From: Enoplosus armatus
Lineage: Eukaryota > Chordata > Actinopteri > Centrarchiformes > Enoplosidae
Direction of reading: 5' to 3'
NCBI RefSeq assembly: GCF_043641665.1
Contig: NC_092180.1
Coordinates: forward strand, 28,885,554-28,949,553
Length of the DNA: 64,000 nucleotides
The notes beneath the pieces were generated by a model. That model had not been told where the DNA came from. It did no database searches and was given only the letters and a program-made list of their open reading frames with translations. Each line of letters opens with the position of its first letter. The first letter of the stretch is position 1. A program made the position numbers and the translations under genes. Shown piece after piece: positions 1-10,500 of this stretch.

Positions 1-2633
1 CAATTATGCAGTTTGAGACTGAACGAGAGCTCAATGTGAAGCTTTCATTCAAAACAGGAGGAAAGGACAAGTTTTCAGTGAAAGAGGCCTGAATGTCAAG
101 TTTTCACTCAAAACAGCTGAAAAGGTCAAGTTTTTACTGAAAGAGGTCTGAACGTGGAGTTTTCATTCAAATCAGCTCCTAAGTCACGGTTNNNNNNNNN
201 NNNNNNNNNNNNNNNNNNNNNNNNNNNNNNNNNNNNNNNNNNNNNNNNNNNNNNNNNNNNNNNNNNNNNNNNNNNNNNNNNNNNNNNNNNNNNNNNNNNN
301 NNNNNNNNNNNNNNNNNNNNNNNNNNNNNNNNNNNNNNNNNNNNNNNNNNNNNNNNNNNNNNNNNNNNNNNNNNNNNNNNNNNNNNNNNNNTGAACGTGG
401 AGTTTTCATTCAAATCAGCTCCTAAGTCACGGTTTGACTCAAAACAGGTCAAATATGCAGTTTGAGACTGAACGAGGGCCCAAAGTGAATCTTTCATTCA
501 AAACAGGAGGAAAGGACAAGTTTTCAGTGAAAGAGGCCTGAATGTCAAGTTTTCACTCAAAACGGTTGAAAAGGTCAACTTTTGACTGAAAGAGGCCTGA
601 ACGTGGAGTTTTCATTCAAATCAACTCCTAAGTCACGGTTTGACTCAAAACAGGTCAAATATGCAGTTTGCGACTGAACGAGGGCCCAAAGTGAAGCTTT
701 CATTCAAAACAGGTCAAATATGGAGTTTGAGACTGAACGAGGGCCCAAGTGAATCTTTCATTCAAAACAGGAGGAAAGGACAAGTTTTCAGTGAAAGAGG
801 CCTGAATGTCAAGTTTTCATTCAAAACAGTTGAAAAGGTCAAGTTTTGACTGAAAGAGGCCTGAACGTGGAGTTTTCATTCAAATCAGCTCCTAAGTCAC
901 GGTTTGACTCAAAACAGGTCAAATATGCAGTTTGAGACTGAACGAGGGCCCAAAGTGAATCTTTCATTCAAAACATGTCAAATATGCAGTTTGACACTGA
1001 ACGAGGGCCGAAAGTGAATCTTTCATTCAAAACAGGAGGAAAGGACAACTTTTCAGTGAAAGAGGCCTGAATGTCAAGTTTTCACTCAAAACAGTTGAAA
1101 AGGTCAAGTTTTGACTGAAATAGGCCTGAACGTGGAGTTTTCATTCAAATCAGCTCCTAAGTCACGGTTTGACTCAAAATAGGTCAAATATGCAGTTTGA
1201 GACTGAACGAGGGCCCAAAGTGAAGCTTTCATTCAAAACAGGTCAAATATGCAGTTTGAGACTGAACGAGGGCCCAAAGTGAATCTTTCATTCAAAACAG
1301 GTCAAATATGCAGTTTGAGACTGAACGAGGGCCCAAAGTGAATCTTTCATTCAAAACAGGAGGAAAGGACAAGTTTTCAGTGAAAGAGGCCTGAATGTCA
1401 AGTTTTCACTCAAAACAGTTGAAAAGGTCAAGTTTTGAGTGAAAGAGGCCTGAACGTGGAGTTTTCATTCAAATCAGCTCCTAAGTCACGGTTTGACTCA
1501 AAACAGGTCAAATATGCAGTTTGAGACTGAACGAGGGCCCAAAGTGAATCTTTCATTCAAAACAGGAGGAAAGGACAAGTTTTCAGTGAAAGAGGCCTGA
1601 ATGTCAAGTATTCACTCAAAACAGTTGAAAAGGTCAAGTTTTGACTGAAAGAGGCCTGAACGTGGAGTTTTCATTCAAATCAACTCCTAAGTCACGGTTT
1701 GACTCAAAACAGGTCAAATATGCAGTTTGCGACTGAACGAGGGCCCAAAGTGAAGCTTTCATTCAAAACAGGTCAAATATGGAGTTTGAGACTGAACGAG
1801 GGCCCAAGTGAATCTTTCATTCAAAACAGGAGGAAAGGACAAGTTTTCAGTGAAAGTGGCCTGAATGTCAAGTTTTCATTCAAAACAGTTGAAAAGGTCA
1901 AGTTTTGACTGAAAGAGGCCTGAACGTGGAGTTTTCATTCAAATCAGCTCCTAAGTCACGGTTTGACTCAAAACAGGTCAAATATGCAGTTTGAGACTGA
2001 ACGAGGGCCCAAAGTGAATCTTTCATTCAAAACAGGAGGAAAGGACAAGTTTTCAGTGAAAGAGGCCTGAATGTCAAGTTTTCACTCAAAACAGTTGAAA
2101 AGGTCAACTTTTGACTGAAAGAGGCCTGAACGTGGAGTTTTCATTCAAATCAACTCCTAAGTCACGGTTTGACTCAAAACAGGTCAAATATGCAGTTTGC
2201 GACTGAACGAGGGCCCAAAGTGAAGCTTTCATTCAAAACAGGTCAAATATGGAGTTTGAGACTGAACGAGGGCCCAAGTGAATCTTTCATTGAAAACAGG
2301 AGGAAAGGACAAGTTTTCAGTGAAAGAGGCCTGAATGTCAAGTTTTCATTCAAAACAGTTGAAAAGGTCAAGTTTTGACTGAAAGAGGCCTGAACGTGGA
2401 GTTTTCATTCAAATCAGCTCCTAAGTCACGGTTTGACTCAAAACAGGTCAAATATGCAGTTTGAGACTGAACGAGGGCCCAAAGTGAATCTTTCATTCAA
2501 AACATGTCAAATATGCAGTTTGACACTGAACGAGGGCCGAAAGTGAATCTTTCATTCAAAACAGGAGGAAAGGACAACTTTTCAGTGAAAGAGGCCTGAA
2601 TGTCAAGTTTTCACTCAAAACAGTTGAAAAGGT
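1..2633 (+). repeat. Minisatellite array with higher-order structure, part 1
   Basis: Tandem array built from 59-bp subunits and one 29-bp subunit that share a core reading roughly TTTTCATTCAAAACA. The order is D (29 bp, starts GCTCCTAAGTCACGG), one or more A (59 bp, starts GGTCAAATATGCAG), B (59 bp, starts GGAGGAAAGG), C (59 bp, starts GTTGAAAAGG). D units start at 624, 888, 1153, 1477, 1683, 1947, 2153 and 2417, giving periods of 206, 264/265 and 324 bp that differ by the number of A units. Short ORFs of 69 codons recur here only because the repeat recurs. The subunits are not multiples of 3, so coding is unlikely. Confidence 0.95.
192..391. other. Assembly gap of 200 N
   Basis: Exactly 200 N bases interrupt the satellite. 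The same satellite phrase flanks both sides, so the true length of the array here is unknown and the gap size is probably a placeholder. Confidence 0.99.
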
Positions 2634-2971
2634 GACGTTGTCCTAAAATTGGTGAATCCCATTGGCAAACATACCGCCTTGTGTGGATAGACTGGGGCAC
2701 CTGTCTGACGTCTGACGTACTGCGGTAAGCGTATTGCTTCACTTCCGGCTTCTGTGTCATTGGTAGCGTGTGTGTTTGGCCGCTCTAAGCTCAAACAAGT
2801 TATATTTGTTTGGTATATATTTCATTACAGCGGCTAAATAGCCGCTAACCACTTAAACGTACATTAGTTTTGCTTAACGCTGATAGTTCTCTCCTTCTTT
2901 AGCGACTTTTTCGCTAATCTCACAGTTGTTTACACACTATTCTGTCTGTTACATTAGTTTAGCAGCTAGCG

Positions 2972-3862
2972 ATGGCTTCTCTCTCTCCTTCTCGCTCTCC
3001 TTCTCGATCTCCTGCTCTGTCCTGCTCGGTGTGTCAGATGTTTAGTTATTCCCCCGCCTCCTTTAGCGATAATGGTAAATGTAATAAATGTAGTTTATTT
3101 AGCGTGCTGGAGGCGAGGCTCAGCGAGTTAGAGGCCCGGTTCCGCACCATGGAGACGGCTGTAGTCAGCCAACCCCCAGTAGCCGGTGCGGACCGACTCA
3201 GTGTAGCTCCTGCTAGCCGTCCCCCGGCAGCTCCCGAGCAGCCGGGAAGCCAGGGAGGCTGGGTGACTGTCCGAAGGAGGCATAGCCCTCGGCAGAAGCC
3301 CACGGCTCACCACCAACCACTTCATGTTTCTAACAGGTTCTCCCCACTCAGCGACACACCCGCTGAGAAGCAGATTCTGGTAATTGGCAGCTCCATAGTC
3401 AGAAACGTGAGGTTAGCGACACCAGCGACCATAGTGAAATGCATTCCTGGGGCCAGAGCGGGCGACATTGAATCAAATTTAAAACTGCTGGCTAAGGATA
3501 AGCGTAAATACAGTAAGATTGTTATTCACGTCGGCGGTAATGACTCCCGGTTACGCCAATCGGAGGTCACTAAAATTAACGTGGAGTCGGTGTGTTCGTT
3601 TGCAAAAACTATGTCGGACTCCGTAGTTTTCTCTGGGCCCCTACCCAATTTGACCAGTGATGATATGTTTAGCCGCATGTCATCATTCAACCGCTGGCTG
3701 TCGAGGTGGTGTCCAGCAAACGATGTGGGCTTCGTAGATAATTGGCGGACTTTCTGGAGGAGACCTGGTCTGATGAGGAGAGACGGCATTCATCCCACTT
3801 TGGATGGAGCGGCTCTCATATCTAGAAATCTGACCGACTTTATTAGTGAACCAAAACCGTGA
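2972..3862 (+). CDS. LINE ORF1 protein with esterase-like domain
   Basis: 296 codons, uninterrupted. Residues about 17-42 hold two CxxC pairs (CSVC and CNKC), which could bind zinc. Residues about 46-60 ([12 protein letters not shown]) look like a short coiled coil. A Ser/Pro-rich linker follows, then an SGNH/GDSL-hydrolase-like domain from about residue 130, with block I near IGSSIVRN, a GGND block (VIHVGGNDS) and the C-terminal DxxH block ([10 protein letters not shown]). Esterase-type ORF1 proteins are known from CR1/L2 LINEs, where they are thought to help form the RNA particle; the catalytic role is inference. Its end overlaps the open part of the ORF2 frame. Confidence 0.85.
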   Translation: MASLSPSRSPSRSPALSCSVCQMFSYSPASFSDNGKCNKCSLFSVLEARLSELEARFRTMETAVVSQPPVAGADRLSVAPASRPPAAPEQPGSQGGWVTVRRRHSPRQKPTAHHQPLHVSNRFSPLSDTPAEKQILVIGSSIVRNVRLATPATIVKCIPGARAGDIESNLKLLAKDKRKYSKIVIHVGGNDSRLRQSEVTKINVESVCSFAKTMSDSVVFSGPLPNLTSDDMFSRMSSFNRWLSRWCPANDVGFVDNWRTFWRRPGLMRRDGIHPTLDGAALISRNLTDFISEPKP

Positions 3863-6800
3863 CAACCCAGAGTCCAGACCAGGAGGCAGAGTCGCAGTCC
3901 TACAACGCTTCTCTGCGCTTCCATTAGAGCAGTTACCCACCCAACACCCCATAATGACTGTGTCTGCCCCCCGACCACTTAAATTAATTCAACCAAAGTT
4001 AAACAGGAGAGGAGTCATTAATAAAAACTTAATAAAAATTAAGACCACTACTGCTATAGGCCAAAACAATAGGAAAATTAAGTGCGGACTGTTAAATATC
4101 AGATCTCTGTCATCTAAAGCTGTATTAGTAAACGAGCTAATATCAGAGAATCATATTGATCTACTGTGTCTGACAGAAACCTGGCTGTGTCATGAAGAGT
4201 ATGTCAGCCTGAATGAATCCACTCCGCCTAGTCATACTAATACTCACATCCCTCGAGGCACCGGCCGAGGAGGTGGAGTTGCAGCCATCTTTGACTCAAG
4301 CCTGTTGATGAACTCTAGACCTAAACTGGATTATAACTCATTTGAAAGCCTCGTTATGAGTCTCTCACTCCCAACCTGGAAAACACTGAAGCCAGTCTTA
4401 TTCGTTATAGTCTATCGCGCTCCAGGTCCATACTCTGAATTCTTATCTGAATTCTCAGAGTTTTTATCAGGTTTAGTCCTTAAAACAGACAAAGTCATTA
4501 TCGTAGGGGATTTTAATATTCATGTGGATGTTGATAAGGATAGCCTTGGTACTGCATTTACCTCTTTATTGGATTCGATTGGCTTCTGTCAGAGGGTACA
4601 GAAACCCACTCACTGTTTTAATCACACCCTCGACCTGGTTCTGACATATGGACTTGAAATTGAACATCTAACTGTCTTTCCACAGAATCCTTTGTTATCG
4701 GACCATTATTTAATAACTTTTGAATTCCTATTACTGGACTACACGCCATTAGGCAAAAAAGTCTACACCAGATATCTATCTGATAGTGCTGTAGCTAAAT
4801 TTAAGGAAGTGATTCCATCGGCATTAAATTCAATGCCATGTCTCAATACAACTGAGGACTCCTATGCTAACCTTCGTCCCTCTCAAATAGACAATGTTGT
4901 TGACAGTGCTGCAGGCTCAATGCGATTGACACTTGACTCTATTGCCCCTCTTAAAAAGAAGATAATAAAACAAAGAAAGTCAGCTCCATGGTATAACACC
5001 CAAACCCGCAAATTAAAGCAAACAGTGCAGAAACTTGAAAGGAAATGGCGCTCCACCAAACTAAAGGAATCACGTTTAATTTGGCAAGATAGTCTTAGAA
5101 CTTATAGGAAGGCCCTCTGTAAAGCCAGAGCAGCCTATTACTCATCACTAATAGAAGAGAACAAGAACAACCCCAGGTTTCTCTTCAGCACTGTAGCCAG
5201 GCTGACAGAGAGTCACAGCTCTATTGAGCCATGTATTCCTATAACCCTCAGCAGTAATGACTTCATGAGCTTCTTTAATGATAAAATTCTAACTATTAGA
5301 GACAGAATTGATCACCTCCTGTCTTCAGGTGGTATCTTACCTTCAAACACAGGAATCTCAGAAATAGCTGTAAAACCTGATGTATATTTAGATTGCTTTT
5401 AAGAGGTTTTACCTTTAGTCAGCACTTCTTTACTAGACATGATCAATCTGTCTTTATTAACAGGATACGTACCACAGTCCTTTAAAGTTGCTGTAATTAA
5501 ACCTCTTCTTAAAAAGACCACACTTGATCCAGAGGTTTTAGCCAACTATAGACCTATATCTAACCTCCCCTTTCTCTCCAAGATCCTTGAGAAAGCAGTC
5601 GCCAACCAGCTGTGTGACTTTCTACATGACAATAGGTTGCTTGAGGACTTTCAGTCAGGTTTCAGAGCTCATCATAGCACAGAGACAGCACTGGTGAAAG
5701 TTACAAATGACCTTCTCACTGCATCAGACAAAGGACTTGTCTCTATACTTGTTTTGTTAGATCTTAGTGCTGCATTCGACACCATTGACCATCATATCCT
5801 ATTACAGAGACTGGAACATTTAATTGGCATCAAAGGAACCGCACTAAGCTGGTTTAAGTCGTATTTATCAGATCGATCTCAGTTTGTACATGTTAACGAT
5901 GAATCCTCCATGTACGCCAAAGTCAGTCATGGAGTTCCACAAGGTTCTGTGCTTGGACCAATACTATTCACCTTATATATGCTTCCTTTAGGGGATATTA
6001 TTAGAAAACACTCCATACATTTTCATTGCTATGCAGATGATACCCAGCTATATTTATCGATCAAGCCAGAAGAACCTCATCAGTTAGCCAACCTCCAAGC
6101 ATGCCTTAAGGACATAAAGACCTGGATGACCTGTAATTATCTGATGTTGAACTCAGACAAGACAGAAGTTATTGTTCTTGGCCCTGAACACCTCAGAAAT
6201 ACAATATCTAAGGATATTGTTACCCTAGATGGCATTGCCCTGGCCTCCAGCGCCACCGTGAGGAATCTCGGAGTTGTCTTTGATCAGGACATGTCCTTTA
6301 ACTCCCACGTAAAACAAACTTCACGGACTGCCTTTTTTTCACCTCCGTAATATTGCAAAAATCAGGAAGATCCTGTCTCAAACCGATGCAGAAAAATTAG
6401 TCCATGCATTTGTCACGTCTAGGCTGGATTATTGCAATTCCTTATTATCAGGCTGTCCCAATAAGTCCCTGAGGACTCTCCAGCTGATCCAGAATGCTGC
6501 AGCACGTGTACTGACAGGAACCAGGAAAAGAGATCATATTTCTCCTGTATTAGCTTCTCTGCACTGGCTCCCTGTAAAATCTAGAATAGAGTTTAAAATC
6601 CTTCTCCTGACCTACAAAGCTCTTACTGGTCAGGCACCATCATATCTTAAAGAGCTCATAGTACCTTATTACCCCACTAGAGCACTCCGCTCCCAGAATG
6701 CAGGGCTGCTTGTGGTTCCTAGAGTCTCCAAAAACAGAACAGGAGCCAGAGCCTTCAGCTATCAAGCTCCTCTCCTGTGGAATCAGCTCCCAGTTTGGGT

Positions 6801-6873
6801 CCGGGAGGCAGACACACTCTCTACTTTTAAGAGTAGGCTTAAAACTTTGCTTTTTGATAACGCTTATAGTTAA
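3846..6873 (+). pseudogene. LINE ORF2: endonuclease plus reverse transcriptase, broken
   Basis: The open frame begins at a GTG (3846), but the first ATG is at 3954. The endonuclease part shows [16 protein letters not shown], the GDFN block (VGDFNIHVD), LDLVLTYG and LLSDHYL. The reverse transcriptase part shows [37 protein letters not shown] and the catalytic YADDTQLY. Two lesions: an in-frame TAA at 5400-5402, after which the same frame simply continues, and an extra T in a 7-T run near 6333 that shifts the frame. The copy at 43018 has 6 T. After the shift the C-terminal part runs to a TAA at 6871-6873. One lesion could be a sequencing error, but both together argue for an inactive copy. Confidence 0.9.
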
Positions 6874-7236
6874 GGGCTGGCTCAGGCCTGCCTGGACCAG
6901 CCCCCTAGTTATGCTGCTATAGGCCTACACTGCCGGGGGACTTCCCATGATGCACTGAGCTTTCCTCCTCTCCCTCTTCATCTTTGCACATTCATCACAG
7001 TCCAATGCATGTTACTAACTTTATTTCTTCCCCGGAGTTTCTTTGTGCTTTGTCGACTCGTAGGTCGCTGTGGATCGTGGTCCTGGTACGCCTGGGTGCT
7101 GCTGCTGCCATGGGCCTGCCTGACTCCCATCACTACAGTTATTATGTTTAGTCGTAGTTCTGTCACTATTAAAGCTCCTATTATTAATCTCAGCTAATAT
7201 TACAGCTATTTCTACTGTTAGTGCTGCCATACATCT

Positions 7237-7285
7237 TTGCCTACCTATCTGTCTGTCTGTCTGTCTATCTGTGTCTCTATGTCTA

Positions 7286-7323
<38 letters not shown>

Positions 7324-7330
7324 TCTCTCC
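7237..7330 (+). repeat. CTGT/TC microsatellite inside the LINE 3' UTR
   Basis: A CTGT/CTAT stretch followed by a pure TC run. Equivalent GA or TC runs sit at the same place in other L2 copies here (50310-50460, 56221-56247, 58290-58400), so it is part of the element's 3' UTR and has expanded copy by copy. Confidence 0.85.
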
Positions 7331-7580
7331 CTAAAACCCAACCGGTCAAAGCAGATGACCGCCCACCTAGAGTCTGGCTCTGCTCAAGGTTTCTGCCTCT
7401 TAAAAGGAAGTTTTTCCTTGCCACTGTCGCCAAAGTGCTTGCTCATGGTGGGAACTGTTGGGTCTCTGTAATAACATTATAAAGAGTCGGTCTAGACCTG
7501 CTCTATTTTGTAAAGTGTCATGAGATGACTTTGTTGTGATTTGGCGCTATATAAATAAAATTGAATTGAATTGAATTGAA

Positions 7581-10500
7581 TTGAAAAGGTCAAGTTTTGA
7601 CTGAAAGAGGCCTGAACGTGGAGTTTTCTTTCAAATCAGCTCCTAAGTCACGGTTTGACTCAAAACAGGTCAAATATGCAGTTTGAGACTGAACGAGGGC
7701 CCAAAGTGAATCTTTCATTCAAAACAGGTCAAATATGCAGTTTGAGACTGAACGAGGGCCCAAAGTGAATCTTTCATTCAAAACAGGTGGAAAGGACAAG
7801 TTTTCAGTGAAAGAGGCCTGAATGTCAAGTTTTCACTCAAAACAGTTGAAAAGGTCAAGTTTTGACTGAAAGAGGCCTGAACGTGGAGTTTTCATTCAAA
7901 TCAGCTCCTAAGTCACGGTTTGACTCAAAACAGGTCAAATATGCAGTTTGAGACTGAACGAGGGCCCAAAGTGAATCTTTCATTCAAAACAGGTCAAATA
8001 TGCAGTTTGAGACTGAACGAGGGCCCAAAGTGAATCTTTCATTCAAAACAGGAGGAAAGGACAAGTTTTCAGTGAAAGAGGCCTGAATGTCAAGTTTTCA
8101 CTCAAAACAGTTGAAAAGGTCAAGTTTTGACTGAAAGAGGCCTGAACGTGGAGTTTTCTTTCAAATCAGCTCCTAAGTCACGGTTTGACTCAAAACAGGT
8201 CAAATATGCAGTTTGAGACTGAACGAGGGCCCAAAGTGAATCTTTCATTCAAAACAGGTCAAATATGCAGTTTGAGACTGAACGAGGGCCCAAAGTGAAT
8301 CTTTCATTCAAAACAGGAGGAAAGGACAAGTTTTCAGTGAAAGAGGCCTGAATGTCAAGTTTTCACTCAAAACAGTTGAAAAGGTCAAGTTTTGACTGAA
8401 AGAGGCCTGAACGTGGAGTTTTCATTCAAATCAGCTCCTAAGTCACGGTTTGACTCAAAACAGGTCAAATATGCAGTTTGAGACTGAACGAGGGCCCAAA
8501 GTGAATCTTTCATTCAAAACAGGTCAAATATGCAGTTTGAGACTGAACGAGGGCCCAAAGTCAATCTTTCATTCAAAACAGGAGGAAAGGACAAGTTTTC
8601 ATTGAAAGAGGCCTGAATGTCAAGTTTTCACTCAAAACAGTTGAAAAGGTCAAGTTTTGACTGAAAGAGGCCTGAACGTGGAGTTTTCATTCAAATCAGC
8701 TCCTAAGTCACGGTTTGACTCAAAACAGGTCAAATATGCAGTTTGAGACTGAACGAGGGCCCAAAGTGAATCTTTCATTCAAAACAGGAGGAAAGGACAA
8801 GTTTTCAGTGAAAGAGGCCTGAATGTCAAGTTTTCACTCAAAACAGTTGAAAAGGTCAAGTTTTGACTGAAAGAGGACTGAACGTGGAGTTTTCATTCAA
8901 ATCAGCTCCTAAGTCACGGTTTGACTCAAAACAGGTCAAATATGCAGTTTGAGACTGAACGAGATCCCAAAGTGAAGCTTTCATTCAAAACAGGTCAAAT
9001 ATGCAGTTTGAGACTGAACGAGGGACAAAAGTGAATCTTTCATTCAAAACAGGTCAAATATGCAGTTTGAGACTGAACGAGTGCCCAAAGTGAATCTTTC
9101 ATTTAAAACAGGTCAAATATGCAGTTTGAGACTGAACAAGGGCCCAAAGTGAATCTTTCATTCAAAACAGGAGGAAAGGACAAGTTTTGACTGAAAGAGG
9201 CCTGAATGTCAAGTTTTCACTCAAAACAGTTGAAATGGTCAAGTTTTGACTGAAAGAGGCCTGAACGTGGAATTTTCATTCAAATCAGCTCCTAAGTCAC
9301 GGTTTGACTCAAAACAGGTCAAATATGCAGTTTGAGACTGAACGAGGGCCCAAAGTGAATCTTTCATTCAAAACAGGAGGAAAGGACAAGTTTTCAGTGA
9401 AAGAGGCCTGAATGTCAAGTTTTCACTCAAAACAGTTGAAAAGGTCAAGTTTTGACTGAAAGAGGACTGAACGTGGAGTTTTCATTCAAATCAGCTCCTA
9501 AGTCACGGTTTGACTCAAAACAGGTCAAATATGCAGTTTGAGACTGAACGAGATCCCAAAGTGAAGCTTTCATTCAAAACAGGTCAAATATGCAGTTTGA
9601 GACTGAACGAGGGACAAAAGTGAATCTTTCATTCAAAACAGGTCAAATATGCAGTTTGAGACTGAACGAGTGCCCAAAGTGAATCTTTCATTTAAAACAG
9701 GTCAAATATGCAGTTTGAGACTGAACAAGGGCCCAAAGTGAATCTTTCATTCAAAACAGGAGGAAAGGACAAGTTTTGACTGAAAGAGGCCTGAATGTCA
9801 AGTTTTCACTCAAAACAGTTGAAATGGTCAAGTTTTGACTGAAAGAGGCCTGAACGTGGAGTTTTCATTCAAATCAGCTCCTAAGTCACGGTTTGACTCA
9901 AAACAGGTCAAATATGCAGTTTGCGACTGAACGAGGGCCCAAAGTGAAGCTTTCATTCAAAACAGGTCAAATATGCAGTTTGAGACTGAACGAGGGCCGA
10001 AAGTGAATCTTTCATTCAAAACAGGTCAAATATGCAGTTTGAGACTGAACGAGGGCCGAAAGTGAATCTTTCATTCAAAACAGGAGGTAAGGACAAGTTT
10101 TCAGTGAAAGAGGCCTGAATGTCAAGTTTTCACTCAAAACAGTTGAAAAGGTCAAGTTTTGACTGAAAGAGGCCTGAACGTGGAGTTTTCATTGAAATCA
10201 GCTCCTAAGTCACGGTTTGACTCAAAACAGGTCAAATATGCAGTTTGCGACTGAACGAGGGCCCAAAGTGAAGCTTTCATTCAAAACAGGAGGAAAGGAC
10301 AAGTTTTCAGTGAAAGAGGCCTGAATGTCAAGTATTCTCTCAAAACAGTTGAAAAGGTCAAGTTTTGACTGAAAGAGGCCTGAACGTGGAGTTTTCATTC
10401 AAATCAGCTCCTAGGTCACGGTTTGACTCAAAACAGGTCAAATATGCAGTTTGAGACTGAACGAGGGCCCAAAGTGAAGCTTTCATTCAAAACAGGTCAA

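Larger units (their letters stand above)
2634..7580 (+). mobile_element. Near full-length L2/Maui-like (CR1-L2 group) LINE
   Basis: A non-LTR retrotransposon with a 5' UTR (2634-2971), ORF1 (2972-3862), ORF2 (about 3846-6873) and a 3' UTR ending in an ATTGA-type tandem tail after a CGCTATATAAATAAA stretch. TTGAAAAGGT stands on both sides (2624-2633 and 7581-7590), a target-site duplication of up to 10 bp. Four bases of it could instead belong to the tail. The satellite resumes in the same subunit where it stopped. ORF1 with an SGNH/GDSL esterase fold, ORF2 with endonuclease and reverse transcriptase, and the pentamer tail fit the CR1/L2 group. ORF2 carries one stop and one frameshift, so this copy is probably dead but young. 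Confidence 0.93.

Noticed and set aside
640..2378. Three near-identical 69-codon ORFs in the satellite
   Set aside because: They recur only with the repeat; subunits of 29 and 59 bp cannot keep one frame, and no start context or domain is seen.
7237..7482. Ser/Leu-rich and Arg/Glu-rich ORFs near microsatellites
   Set aside because: Translations of TC/GA runs in L2 3' UTRs; the same happens at 50236-50490 and 58175-58508.
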